Assembly: GCA_047618565.1 (NCBI GenBank)
Contig: JBLHKW010000041.1
Location: 1-34,769, forward strand
Reading direction: 5' to 3'
Source of the DNA: JBLHKW01 sp047618565
Lineage (GTDB): Bacteria > Planctomycetota > UBA1135 > GCA-002686595
DNA length: 34,769 bases
Below the pieces are notes generated by a model. The model did no database searches, was not told the DNA's origin, and saw only the letters and a list, made by a program, of their open reading frames with translations. Below, in pieces: positions 1-8,607 of this stretch (the first letter of the stretch is position 1; each line of letters begins with the position of its first letter). The position numbers and the translations under genes are program-made.

Positions 1-1668
1 TCCTTCGACGGTGCCTATGCGGTCGTCGCGAACTTCAACACGCGTGTGATCGATATCGCGAGCCAGAGTCAGGTCGCCAGCCTGTCGATCGCGCCGACGG
101 CCGATATGGCGACCTCGCCGGTCGAGCTGAAGGCCGTGGGCCTGAACAACCGCTTTCGCGAGGACGTGCACTTCTATTCCATCGATGGGGGCTCCTCGAG
201 CTTCCTGAGTCGCGCCCTGTCGGGTGAGCCGGACGAGGGCGATGCGCCGCGTACGCTCGGGATGGCACCGGATGGGAACTCGCTCGTGGTCGTCAACAAC
301 ACCTCGAGCAACGCGGCCATCGTGGATGTTGCGACCGGGGCCATCCGGACGTACATCCCGACCGGGATCCGTTCCCTGGGCGTGGCCATCAGCGCAGACA
401 GCCAGACGGCGCTGATCACGAACACGGACTCGCACACGGTCACCCAGGTGGACCTCACGACGGACAGCGTGGTGAACACGTTCTCGACTCCCAGTCGGCC
501 GGGTGAGGTGCTGATCTCGCCGGATGGTCAGACGGGCTACGTGGCGTCGATCGCTGGCACGGACCGCATCTGGTTCCTGGACCTGGGGACGGGTTCCGTG
601 CTCGGCTCACTGGTCGCGGGTCAGATGGGCTCGATCACCTACACCTACGGGGTGCTGAGCGGCATGGCCCTGTCGCCGGATGGTTCGGTGCTCGCGGTCT
701 GCATCAGCTTCGACGACGAGTTGCTGCTGATCGATACGGCGAGCCGATCCGTGATCACGCGCGTCAACGTCGGCGACTTCCCGATCCGCGTGGCCTTCGC
801 CCCGGACGGATCGCGGGCGTACGTGACGCACTCGTTCTCGAATGACCTGTCGATCGTGTCCATCGCCGGCGGCGCATCGATGGAGATCGGGGTCGTGCCC
901 GGCATCACGTTCCCGCTGCAGGTCGACGTCGATGCGACCGGGGCGTTCGCCTACGTCGGAAGCTGGGCCGCGGGCGCACCCCATCTGCGCGTGGTGGACA
1001 CCGCGAACATGACCAGCGTCGCGAGCGTGCCCCTGAGCAGCAGCCCGCGCAGCACGGTCTTCGCAGGCTCGGATCTTTGGGTCAGCCTGACCGGCGGGGA
1101 CCTGGTGCGCATCGACGCGGCCGGGCCCGCCACGTCGGTCGTGGACTCGATCGCTCTCAGCGGATCGCCGTCCGATCTCGCGCTCTCGCTGGCCTTTGGG
1201 GTTGCGTACGCCGCGCAGCCGGGCGCCCAGGACGGCCTCGACGTGATCGGGCTGATGGCGCCCGAGCCCTACTGTGTGGGTGCACCGAACTCGACCGGCA
1301 TGGGGGCGTCGATCTCGTCGGAGGGGACGACGAGCGTCACGAACAACGACTTCCTGCTCAGGGCGTCGGACCTTCCGGACGGCGTGCCGGGCCTGTTCTT
1401 CTACGGCCCGAATCAGATCCAGGCGCCCTTTGGAGACGGCTTCCGCTGCGTCGGCGGATCCGTGCAGCGCCTGTTCCCGCCGGCGCAGTCCATGGGGGGC
1501 GTGGCCCAGCGAATGCTCGACTTCACGATCGCTCCGGTTGGAAGCGGGCCGCGTCAGATCACGCCCGGTTCGAGCTGGAACTTCCAGTTCTGGCACCGCG
1601 ATCCGAGTGGGCCGGGCGGAAGTGGCTTCAACCTGACCAACGGACTGGGTGCCACGTTTACCCCGTGA
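1..1668 (+). CDS. Secreted YVTN/WD40-like beta-propeller protein with planctomycete-type C-terminal domain (5' partial)
   Basis: The reading frame is open from the first base, so the start and any signal peptide lie upstream; 555 codons are visible. About residues 1-400 consist of repeated blade motifs such as 'SPDGSVLAV', 'APDGSRAYV' and 'SPDGQTGYV', each followed by a 'D-x-x-T/S-x-x-V' strand, typical of the YVTN/lactonase-type seven-bladed propeller. The last ~135 residues form a separate module (YCVGAPNSTG near its start, GLFFYGP, GDGFRCVGG, NFQFWHRDP, then a terminal ATFTP). I recognise this module as a recurrent C-terminal domain on secreted planctomycete proteins; I do not know its function, though surface anchoring or sorting is plausible. 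pabB begins 19 bp downstream but is probably unrelated. Substrate or ligand is unknown. Confidence is high for the propeller and moderate for the clade-specific tail. Confidence 0.85.
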   Translation, partial: SFDGAYAVVANFNTRVIDIASQSQVASLSIAPTADMATSPVELKAVGLNNRFREDVHFYSIDGGSSSFLSRALSGEPDEGDAPRTLGMAPDGNSLVVVNNTSSNAAIVDVATGAIRTYIPTGIRSLGVAISADSQTALITNTDSHTVTQVDLTTDSVVNTFSTPSRPGEVLISPDGQTGYVASIAGTDRIWFLDLGTGSVLGSLVAGQMGSITYTYGVLSGMALSPDGSVLAVCISFDDELLLIDTASRSVITRVNVGDFPIRVAFAPDGSRAYVTHSFSNDLSIVSIAGGASMEIGVVPGITFPLQVDVDATGAFAYVGSWAAGAPHLRVVDTANMTSVASVPLSSSPRSTVFAGSDLWVSLTGGDLVRIDAAGPATSVVDSIALSGSPSDLALSLAFGVAYAAQPGAQDGLDVIGLMAPEPYCVGAPNSTGMGASISSEGTTSVTNNDFLLRASDLPDGVPGLFFYGPNQIQAPFGDGFRCVGGSVQRLFPPAQSMGGVAQRMLDFTIAPVGSGPRQITPGSSWNFQFWHRDPSGPGGSGFNLTNGLGATFTP

Positions 1669-1687
1669 TCCGGAGTGCCAACCTGAC

Positions 1688-3130
1688 ATGGCTCGTTTTC
1701 GCTTCAAGCCGCGCGTAACTCCGCTCGGGTCCTGTCCGGACCCGGGGGCGAGTGTCGAGGGCTGGCTCGCGCGGCTGAGCGGGCGCGCGGGGATCGTCTC
1801 CCTCGATAGCGCGGGCGGCCGGCCCCGGGAATTCAGTCTGCTGGCCTTCGACCCGCTGGTCGAGATCGGCCCCGCGGACGGCGTGAGCTCGCCGGCGGAC
1901 CTGCGCGAGTTCGCGGCACGGTTGGAGCCCGAGGATGGCGGTGACTCGCTGCCGGGGCCGTTCCACGGGGGCTTCATCGGCGCGCTCGCGTACGAGCTCG
2001 GGATCGAGGGCGAGGCGCTCGACCTGCCGCGGGACGCGTGGGACTCACCGCCCGTCGTGGGTGGGCTGTACTGCGATTTCATCGTGCTCGACCACGCCAG
2101 TGGCGAGGCGACGCTGGTGCTCGGCGAGGATCCGGGCGACGGGCGAGCGCCATGGACGCAGCGGCGCGACGGGTTGCTCGAGGCGCTCGGGCACGCGGGA
2201 CCGAGCACGGCAGGTCGGTTCGTGACCGTGGGTGAGCTGGAGCGACGGGTTTCCGCGCGGGACCACTGCGCGCGGGTGGAGCGCTTGCGCGCCTCGATCG
2301 GCGTCGGCGACCTGTACCAGGCAAACCTGGCGCAGTCCTTCTCGGTGCGCGTGGAGGGCGATCCGGTCGATCTCTACCGGCGTCTGCGACGGGTGAATCC
2401 TGCGCCGTTCGCGGCCTTCCAGCAGTGGCGCTTCGGGGAGCGCCGCGGAGCGCTGCTGTCCGCGTCACCGGAGCTACTGGTAGCCTTCGACGGACACACC
2501 GCGCGCACGCGACCGATCAAGGGCACGATCGCGCGCGGCCTGGACGCGGATGAAGATCGGCGTCGCAGCGCCGATCTGCTCGCGAGTGAGAAGGACCTGG
2601 CGGAGCTGGCGATGATCGTCGACCTCGAGCGCAATGACCTGGGGCGCGTGGCACAGGTCGGCAGCGTGCGCGTCGAGGGCTTTCCGTCGCTCGAGAGCTA
2701 CGCGGCCGTGCACCACCTGGTGGCGGACGTGACCTGCGAGACGCGCCCGGGCGTCGATGCCTTCGACGTCCTGGGGGCCCTCTTTCCGGGGGGCTCGATC
2801 ACGGGCGCGCCCAAGATCGCAAGCATGGGGGTCATCGCCGAGCTCGAGCGCGAGGGGCGCGGGTTCTTCACGGGCTCGCTCGGCTTCGTGGATACGCGCG
2901 GGCACGCGCTGTTCAATATCCTGATCCGGACGCTTGTCTGGCGTCCACTTGGCGCGCGCAGCGAGGGCGAGGTGCGCTTCCACGTTGGCGGCGGGATCAC
3001 CTGGAGTTCCGACGCGCAGGCTGAGCAACGCGAAACCCTCGACAAGGGCGCGGCCCTGGTGGCGGCGCTCTTCCCGCAGGGCGAGGTACCCGAGGAATTC
3101 GAAACGCGCGCCCTGTACACTGCGCAGTAG
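1688..3130 (+). CDS. pabB: Aminodeoxychorismate synthase component I
   Basis: Chorismate-binding enzyme of the PabB/TrpE family, 480 residues, which makes 4-amino-4-deoxychorismate from chorismate and ammonia for p-aminobenzoate and folate synthesis in the cytoplasm. Visible motifs are DLYQANL (208-214), SASPELL (258-264), RPIKGT (275-280), ELAMIVDLERNDLGR (306-320), FPGGSITGAPK (366-376), GFFTGSLGF (392-400) and the FHVGGGI tail motif (431-437). Lys278 in PIKGT is the residue that separates PabB from anthranilate synthase TrpE, which has Ala there. The ATG at 1688 is preferred: an in-frame upstream ATG at 1649 would overlap the previous gene, and the conserved N-terminus starts after MARFRF. 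pabC starts at the base after its stop codon, so the two are probably co-translated. No glutaminase subunit gene (pabA) is in the window. Confidence 0.93.
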   Translation: MARFRFKPRVTPLGSCPDPGASVEGWLARLSGRAGIVSLDSAGGRPREFSLLAFDPLVEIGPADGVSSPADLREFAARLEPEDGGDSLPGPFHGGFIGALAYELGIEGEALDLPRDAWDSPPVVGGLYCDFIVLDHASGEATLVLGEDPGDGRAPWTQRRDGLLEALGHAGPSTAGRFVTVGELERRVSARDHCARVERLRASIGVGDLYQANLAQSFSVRVEGDPVDLYRRLRRVNPAPFAAFQQWRFGERRGALLSASPELLVAFDGHTARTRPIKGTIARGLDADEDRRRSADLLASEKDLAELAMIVDLERNDLGRVAQVGSVRVEGFPSLESYAAVHHLVADVTCETRPGVDAFDVLGALFPGGSITGAPKIASMGVIAELEREGRGFFTGSLGFVDTRGHALFNILIRTLVWRPLGARSEGEVRFHVGGGITWSSDAQAEQRETLDKGAALVAALFPQGEVPEEFETRALYTAQ

Positions 3131-4000
3131 ATGGACAGCATCGAGCGCTTCCCGACCTGGATCAATGGACGCCTGTTCGAGGCGGGCGAGGCCGTCGTCT
3201 CCGCGGATGACCAGGGACTGTTGCTGGGCCTCGGGGTCTTCGACGGCCTGCTGTTCGAGGACGGGCACCGCTTCTTCGAGGTGCGCCACCTCGATCGCTT
3301 CGCCCACGGCGTGCGCTCGCTCGGGATCGAGTGGCCGCTGCCCTGGGATCCGGGTCTGGCGCTCGACGAGTACTGTCGCGGGCTGGGGCCGCGCGATGTG
3401 TTCCTGCGCTTGACCGCCACGCGCGGCGTGCCGCGCATCGGTCCGACCCTGATGATCGGTGCGCGTTCGATCGTGCGGCCGCCCTCGGGCGGGGTCAGCG
3501 TCGTCGTGACGCCCGGGACCAAGGCGCCCGGGGGCCTGAACTCGATCAAGTCCACTTGCCGCGCTGTGCACGTTCTGGCGCGCGAGCAGGCCCAGGCGCG
3601 CGGCGCCTACGATGCGCTGCTGGCGAGCGACGACGGAGAGGTCGTCGAGGGCACGATCTCCAATCTGTTCCTCGTCCTGGATGATGTGCTCGTCACGCCG
3701 TCCGTCGAGCGCGGATGCCTCCCGGGGGTCATGCGTGGGCTGGTGCTCGAGGAGGCCGAGCAGCTGGGGCTGGCGGTCGAGGAGCGGCGGGTCGAGGTCG
3801 AAGAGCTCGGGCTGGCCAGCGAGGTCTTCCTGACGAACACCTCCGGCGGGATCGTGGGGGTGCTCGATGTGGCCGGGCCGGGTGCCGGGATGCGCTTGCC
3901 GGGCGGCAACGGGCGGCGCACCGGGCAGCTCTCGGGCTGTCTGCGGGCACGGGAGCACGCGGATCGGGCCGCGGGCGGCGAGGCGGCGGGCCGGGGTTGA
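3131..4000 (+). CDS. pabC: 4-amino-4-deoxychorismate lyase (aminotransferase class IV)
   Basis: PLP-dependent fold-type IV enzyme, 289 residues. In the PabC role it eliminates pyruvate from aminodeoxychorismate to give p-aminobenzoate. Family marks are the N-terminal 'WINGRLFEA' (10-18), the PLP lysine in NSIKSTCR (Lys140), EGTISNLF (173-180), RGCLPGV (194-200) and SEVFLTNTSGGIVGV (230-244). Class IV also contains branched-chain and D-amino-acid aminotransferases, and sequence alone does not separate them cleanly. The immediate junction with pabB (stop 3128-3130, ATG 3131) is the main argument for PabC. The last ~35 residues are Gly/Ala/Arg-rich and look poorly conserved. Confidence 0.85.
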   Translation: MDSIERFPTWINGRLFEAGEAVVSADDQGLLLGLGVFDGLLFEDGHRFFEVRHLDRFAHGVRSLGIEWPLPWDPGLALDEYCRGLGPRDVFLRLTATRGVPRIGPTLMIGARSIVRPPSGGVSVVVTPGTKAPGGLNSIKSTCRAVHVLAREQAQARGAYDALLASDDGEVVEGTISNLFLVLDDVLVTPSVERGCLPGVMRGLVLEEAEQLGLAVEERRVEVEELGLASEVFLTNTSGGIVGVLDVAGPGAGMRLPGGNGRRTGQLSGCLRAREHADRAAGGEAAGRG

Positions 4001-4199
4001 GGCTCGAAGACGGAGGGCCGAGGGGCTAGGAGTGGGTCAGGGAGCGTCAGATTCGTCCCGGATCGACGTTTCTCGCCGGGAATTTGCTGGTTAGGTACCG
4101 AAACTTGCGACCGAGGGCCGACCTTGAGCTAATGGTGCGGGCCGAGACTCCGGTGGATACGACCGGCCAGTGGCCCGTCCCCATGACGAGGTAATCACG

Positions 4200-5036
4200 A
4201 TGATCGAAAATCTGCTCTGCTTGCTCGCCTTCAGCTCCGCTCCCGCGCCCGTCTGCGCCGTTCCGGTCATGGCTCCGGTCACGCCAAGGGGGACGCGCGC
4301 CAACCTCCTCGAGGATGATGATGAGGAGGAGGAGGAGGAAAAGCCCGACAAGCGCGACGACGTCAAGGAGTGGCTCGCCACCTTCAAGGGCCACGTGAAG
4401 AAGCGCGGAGTCGAGGATCGAGAGGCGATCGCGCTGATCGACACCATGCTCCAGGCCTACGAGGGCTGCGGACCCAAGGACCGCGCCGCTATCGTGAAGG
4501 GCGTCGGCAAGGCCCTGGAGGCGAAGCGCCAGGACACGGATGAGGGCCTGATCGACAACCGGTTGTACCGGGCGGTCGCGGTCTCCCTGGGCGAGATGGG
4601 ACCCGAGAGCGTGAAGGTCTTGACCTCGTGGATCGGTGACAAGCGTCATCGCAAGGACCTCATCCTGCAGCGTGACCTGATCGCGTCCCTCGGAAAGACG
4701 CGCTCCGAGAAGGGCATGGACACTCTCGTCGATCTGTTGACCCACCACGAGGCCACGCTCCAGGCGGCTGCCGCGGACGCCATCGCGAGCTTCGAGGACC
4801 TCGAGGAGAAGGAGCGCAAGGTGCTCTTCAAGGAGGTGCTCGACGCCCTGACGGGGGCCAAGGGGGCCACGGATATCAACATCAACGACACCATCGCCCG
4901 CGAGCGCTACGACACGATCTCGGCCGCGATGATCACGACCTTGCAGCGCCTGTCGGGCCACAAGGAGCGCCGGCCTTCCGAGTGGCAGCGCTGGTGGAAC
5001 AAGAACAAGAAGAAGAACTGGGACGAAGGCGCGTGA
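4200..5036 (+). CDS. Secreted HEAT-repeat-like protein with acidic linker
   Basis: Protein of 278 residues. The ATG at 4200 is chosen because a GAGG at 4188-4191 lies 8 bp upstream and it gives a hydrophobic leader (MIENLLCLLAFSSAPAP) like a signal peptide; an in-frame start at 4170 would add a polar extension. After the leader comes an unusually acidic low-complexity run of Asp/Glu (about residues 40-52), encoded by a near-perfect GAG/GAT triplet tract. The rest is alpha-helical with HEAT/Armadillo-like periodicity, for example 'LYRAVAVSLGEMGPESVKVL' and 'LQAAAADAIASFEDL'. It ends in a basic, Trp-containing tail (EWQRWWNKNKKK). HEAT-like proteins are usually protein-interaction scaffolds; no catalytic motif is seen. 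It stands alone, about 200 bp after pabC and 80 bp before the next gene. Confidence 0.8.
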   Translation: MIENLLCLLAFSSAPAPVCAVPVMAPVTPRGTRANLLEDDDEEEEEEKPDKRDDVKEWLATFKGHVKKRGVEDREAIALIDTMLQAYEGCGPKDRAAIVKGVGKALEAKRQDTDEGLIDNRLYRAVAVSLGEMGPESVKVLTSWIGDKRHRKDLILQRDLIASLGKTRSEKGMDTLVDLLTHHEATLQAAAADAIASFEDLEEKERKVLFKEVLDALTGAKGATDININDTIARERYDTISAAMITTLQRLSGHKERRPSEWQRWWNKNKKKNWDEGA

Positions 5037-5116
5037 TCCGTCGTCCACGGTCTGCAGGGGCCGCGCCGCCCCTGGAGCCGTATCCCACGTCCTGATCGAA
5101 TCGGTCCAGCCACACC

Positions 5117-5851
5117 ATGGAAAGCCTGAAGGAAGACGGGTCGTTCGACGCGCCCGCGCGGGCGCGTGCTGGTCCGCTCCTCTTCGTCCTGTCCCTGGTG
5201 TGCGCGCTCTTCATGTGGTCGCGTCAGCGGCCCGGGGCCGAGGGCCTGGGAGCGCGCGCGCACAGCGCGCCCGCATTGCCCGACCGCGCGGGCGTCGAGG
5301 GCTGGGCCGGGACCTCCGGCTCGCTGCACGCACGGCTGATGCCACTGCACGCGGACGCGGCGCGCCAGCGCTTAGATGCGAGTGCGCTCGAGCGGCGCCT
5401 GGGCCTCGGCCCGGGTCAGCCCTGGCGCTTGCTGGTGACCTACCTGCCGCACGGTGAGACCGTGGGCGAGCCCGTGGCGATCGCGGGCTGGAGCGTCGCC
5501 GATCCGGAAGGCCTGGCCCTGGTCCCGATCGTGGGCCGTCCCGCCGGCGGCGGCGGGTCCGGCGTCACCGATCCACTGCGCAGCTTGCTCAGCGCGCCCA
5601 ACCTGCTCGAACCCGGGCATGAGGTCAGCCTGGTCCTGTGGGGCCGTGCGCCGATCGCGACGGAGGATGAGGCACCGCGTATCGTCGAAGCGCAGGGTGG
5701 AGCCCTGGCCGGTGGGCGGACCTGGATCCTGGAAGCACGTCACTTCGCCAGCGCTCCCGCACAACCGTCGCTCGCGCGCGCCGAGCATCCCGCGCGCCCG
5801 ATCCCGCACCTGGCGCCGGGCCTGGACAGCGCCATGCAGACGCCCCAATGA
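5117..5851 (+). CDS. Single-pass membrane-anchored protein of unknown function
   Basis: I do not recognise this 244-residue protein. It starts with a short cytoplasmic stretch (MESLKEDGSFDAPARARAG), then one hydrophobic segment (about residues 20-34, PLLFVLSLVCALFMW), then a periplasmic part rich in Ala, Arg, Gly and Pro. The middle has beta-like strands (PWRLLVTYLPHGE, VAIAGWSVADPEG, EVSLVLWGRAP) and the C-terminus is Pro-rich. Its stop overlaps the next gene's start by 4 bp (ATGA at 5848), so the two are translationally coupled and probably work together. Base composition and frame bias match the neighbours, so it is likely a real gene. Confidence 0.7.
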   Translation: MESLKEDGSFDAPARARAGPLLFVLSLVCALFMWSRQRPGAEGLGARAHSAPALPDRAGVEGWAGTSGSLHARLMPLHADAARQRLDASALERRLGLGPGQPWRLLVTYLPHGETVGEPVAIAGWSVADPEGLALVPIVGRPAGGGGSGVTDPLRSLLSAPNLLEPGHEVSLVLWGRAPIATEDEAPRIVEAQGGALAGGRTWILEARHFASAPAQPSLARAEHPARPIPHLAPGLDSAMQTPQ

Positions 5852-7038
5852 ATCGTCCTCGGTGGTGGCTACTGCCCGCGGTCTTCGTCGGTGGATGGTG
5901 GCTGGCGCGCATCCTGCCTGGCACGGACGGCGCGCTTCCCGTGGCTGCGGGCACGGCCCAAGTGCCGCACGAAGAACAGGAACCGAGTGGCAAGGCCGCG
6001 CTGAGTGCGGAGATCCGGCGCTTGCGCGGCGTGCTGCTTGCGGAGCGTGAAGGACGCGCAGAGCGCGAGGTGGAGTGGCTCGAGTTCACGCGCGCCATGG
6101 CGTCCCTCGATGTGGAAGAAGCGCCACCCACTCCGTCGTTCCTGGCCTTCGATTTACCGGCTTCAACCGTGGCCGATGGAGCCTCGGAAGCCAGCGCCGA
6201 GCCCGACCCAGGAGCCGAGCGCGCGCTGGTCATCCTGCGCGACCTGTCCGCCCTGTTGCTCGGTGAGCACGTCATGGACATGGATATCCTGGAGATCGGG
6301 CGCGTCGCCGACGGGGCCACGGGACCCGTCGTGGTGCGCTTGCTCGACGATCGCGGGCGGCCGACGGGCATACTCGCCTGCGAGCGGCTGCGGCTCGAGT
6401 GCAGTCGCGCCGCGCGCAGCGTGACCCTGGTATTCGAGGATGGCTATGAGCGCTACGGGGATCAGGTGCTCACGTTCGGCGTGCCGGACGCGCTCGTCGA
6501 TGCTGCCGCGGACGCCACGAGCGTGCGCCGCGCGGGCGTGCGACGCATCGAGCTGCCCCACGTCGATCCGAAGCCGTGGATCGATCGCTTGCCCGAACTG
6601 TTCGACCCGGAGGACGTGGCCGCGCTGCCGGATGATGGCCGCTGGGACCGGGAGCTGGTGAGGGGCGAGCTCAATCGCTTGCTGGACGCCAGCGCGCGTG
6701 GCGGCCGCTGGCGGCTGCGCGAGCTCGGGGGCGTCGTCGGGGAGGCCCTGCGAGTGGTGCACCTGGTGCAGCTCGATCCGGAGGGCCGCACGATCCAGCG
6801 CATCTTCGCGGATGAGCTTCGCATCGAGGCCGAGGGCAGCGGGATCCTCCTGATGATGCGGGATGGGGTGAGCGAGCGAGAGGGGCGGCGGGCGCCCTTC
6901 CTCGACGGTCGCTACCGGATCTTCCTGCCTGCAGCGCCCATGGCGGACTGGGGCGCGGCCCGATTGCCGCACTCCCTGCCCGCCGGCGGGGACTCCAGCG
7001 CTCCGCAGCCGGAAGCCGAGCCCCGAGCGGGTCAATGA
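5848..7038 (+). CDS. Membrane-anchored protein of unknown function, coupled to the preceding gene
   Basis: Protein of 396 residues, unrecognised. The N-terminus (RPRWWLLPAVFVGGWWLARIL) is a single hydrophobic anchor. A charged helical, probably coiled-coil, segment follows at about 50-80 (EIRRLRGVLLAEREGRAEREVEWLE is the visible stretch, rich in Arg/Glu). The remainder is a soluble region with two resembling halves: each has a 'D-G' strand unit close to a run such as 'LECSRAARSVTLVFEDGYE' or 'IEAEGSGILLMMRDGVSE', suggesting an internal duplication of a small beta domain. The ATGA overlap with the gene before it indicates an operon; xseA follows 39 bp later. A cell-envelope location is inferred; no function is claimed. 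Confidence 0.7.
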   Translation: MNRPRWWLLPAVFVGGWWLARILPGTDGALPVAAGTAQVPHEEQEPSGKAALSAEIRRLRGVLLAEREGRAEREVEWLEFTRAMASLDVEEAPPTPSFLAFDLPASTVADGASEASAEPDPGAERALVILRDLSALLLGEHVMDMDILEIGRVADGATGPVVVRLLDDRGRPTGILACERLRLECSRAARSVTLVFEDGYERYGDQVLTFGVPDALVDAAADATSVRRAGVRRIELPHVDPKPWIDRLPELFDPEDVAALPDDGRWDRELVRGELNRLLDASARGGRWRLRELGGVVGEALRVVHLVQLDPEGRTIQRIFADELRIEAEGSGILLMMRDGVSEREGRRAPFLDGRYRIFLPAAPMADWGAARLPHSLPAGGDSSAPQPEAEPRAGQ

Positions 7039-7077
7039 GGTTGACCTGGGGCGCTCCTTGCGCCATTTAAGAGCCCC

Positions 7078-8607
7078 ATGGCCTCGACCCCCAGTGAGAA
7101 ACCCCAGCGGGGCCTCTTCGACGACCTGAAACCGGAGCCCGCGCCCGGGTCCAGTGCGCGCGCCGCGAAGCCGGCCGCGCGTCCGAAGGCTGCGGCGGTG
7201 CCCAAGCCCGCGGTACCGGCCAAGCCTGTGGCGCCCGTTGCGCCGGGGGCCTCGGGGGCCTCGGGGCCGCGCGTCTTTTCGGTCACGGAGGTCACCGAGC
7301 ATATCCTGCGCGCGATGCGCGGCATGGGGCGCCTGGCGGTCGAGGGCGAGATCACGAGCCTGCGCACGCCGGCGTCCGGACACGCCTATTTCGACCTCAA
7401 GGACGACGGCGCCCTGATCCACTGCGCCATCTGGCGCAGCCGCCTGGCGCGCGCGGCGAATTTCCGGCTCGAGGAAGGCATGCGCGTCGTCTGCCACGGC
7501 GATCTCGACGTGTACAAGCCGCGCGGGAACTACAACCTGATCGTGCAGCGCGTCGAGCAGCGCGGCATCGGAGCGCTGCTGGCGCAGCTCGAAGCGCTCA
7601 AGGTGGAGCTCAAGGGGCGCGGGTGGTTCGAGCGCGCTCGCCCGTTGCCGCGCTTGCCGCAGCGCATCGGCGTCGTGACCAGCCGTGATGGCGCGGCCTT
7701 CCAGGATTTCCTGCGCACCCGTTCCGTGCGCTGGCCCATGTACCCGGTGCGGCTGGCGCACTGCCTGGTGCAGGGGCGCGACTGCGCCCGTGGCATCGCG
7801 CAAGCGATCCGCAGCCTGGACGCCAGCGGTGTCGATGTGATCGTCATCGCGCGCGGCGGGGGCTCGATCGAGGACCTGTGGGGCTTCAACGAGCTCGCGG
7901 TGGCGGAGGCCATCTGGGCCGCGAGCGTGCCCGTGATCAGCGGGGTCGGGCACGAGACGGACCTGACCCTGGCGGACCTCGTCGCCGACCACCGCGCCCA
8001 TACGCCGACGGACGCGGCGCAGATGGTGATCCCGGACGAGACGAGCATGCTGGATGTGCTCGAGCGCTTGCAGGGTTACCTGGTCGGGGCCGTCGGACGC
8101 CAGATCGAGACGCGCGAAGAGGCCCTCGATCGGCTCGCGCGCGCGCGCACCCTGCGACGCCCCGAACAGCTGTTGCAGGACCGCGCGCAGCGCGCCAGCG
8201 ACCTGGGCAAGCGGCTCGAGTCAGCCGGGATGCGCCGTGGCGAGTCCGGATTGCGGGCGCTCGGTGCACTCGAGGTGCGCATCGCGCGTCAGAGTCCCGC
8301 GCTGCGCCTCGAACGACTGTCGGCGCGGCTGGATGCGCTCGGCAAGACGCTGACTCGATCCCTGGTAGAGCCACTCGGCAAGCGCGAGGCGCGCCTGGAT
8401 CTGGCCGCGCGCGCGCTCGAGGCGACCTCACCCCTGGCCGTGCTCGGGCGCGGCTACTCGATCATGCGCCGCGCCGACGGCAGCGCGGTGCGCCGGTCGG
8501 ACGAGCTGAAACCGGGCGAGAGCGTCGAGACGCTGCTGGCCCACGGACGCGTCTTCTCCGAGGTGCAGCGCGTGACCGACGACGCCGAGCGGGACGAGGA
8601 TTCGTGA
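7078..8607 (+). CDS. xseA: Exodeoxyribonuclease VII large subunit
   Basis: Large, catalytic subunit of exonuclease VII, which degrades single-stranded DNA from both ends to oligonucleotides and works in the cytoplasm in repair; 509 residues. An extra ~60-residue Ala/Pro/Lys-rich N-terminal tail precedes the family's usual start. The OB-fold region follows at about 66-165 (VTEHILRAM, VEGEITSLRTPASGHAYFDLKD). The catalytic domain carries RIGVVTSRDGAA (196-207), the hallmark ARGGGSIEDLWGFNE (258-272), SGVGHETDLTLAD (288-300) and DHRAHTPTDAA (304-314). A long helical region follows, and the C-terminal strand contains GRGYSIM. The small subunit gene xseB is not adjacent; instead the stop overlaps the GTG of a glycosyltransferase gene (GTGA at 8604). 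No strong Shine-Dalgarno is seen before the ATG. Confidence 0.95.
   Translation: MASTPSEKPQRGLFDDLKPEPAPGSSARAAKPAARPKAAAVPKPAVPAKPVAPVAPGASGASGPRVFSVTEVTEHILRAMRGMGRLAVEGEITSLRTPASGHAYFDLKDDGALIHCAIWRSRLARAANFRLEEGMRVVCHGDLDVYKPRGNYNLIVQRVEQRGIGALLAQLEALKVELKGRGWFERARPLPRLPQRIGVVTSRDGAAFQDFLRTRSVRWPMYPVRLAHCLVQGRDCARGIAQAIRSLDASGVDVIVIARGGGSIEDLWGFNELAVAEAIWAASVPVISGVGHETDLTLADLVADHRAHTPTDAAQMVIPDETSMLDVLERLQGYLVGAVGRQIETREEALDRLARARTLRRPEQLLQDRAQRASDLGKRLESAGMRRGESGLRALGALEVRIARQSPALRLERLSARLDALGKTLTRSLVEPLGKREARLDLAARALEATSPLAVLGRGYSIMRRADGSAVRRSDELKPGESVETLLAHGRVFSEVQRVTDDAERDEDS

Noticed and set aside
607..2208. Minus-strand open frame of 533 codons
   Set aside because: It lies antisense to the beta-propeller and pabB genes; long antisense frames arise from the high third-position G+C, and the translation has no recognisable motif.
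6163..8001. Minus-strand open frame of 612 codons
   Set aside because: It is antisense to the membrane-anchored unknown and xseA, with His/Arg/Ala-rich composition typical of a shadow frame.
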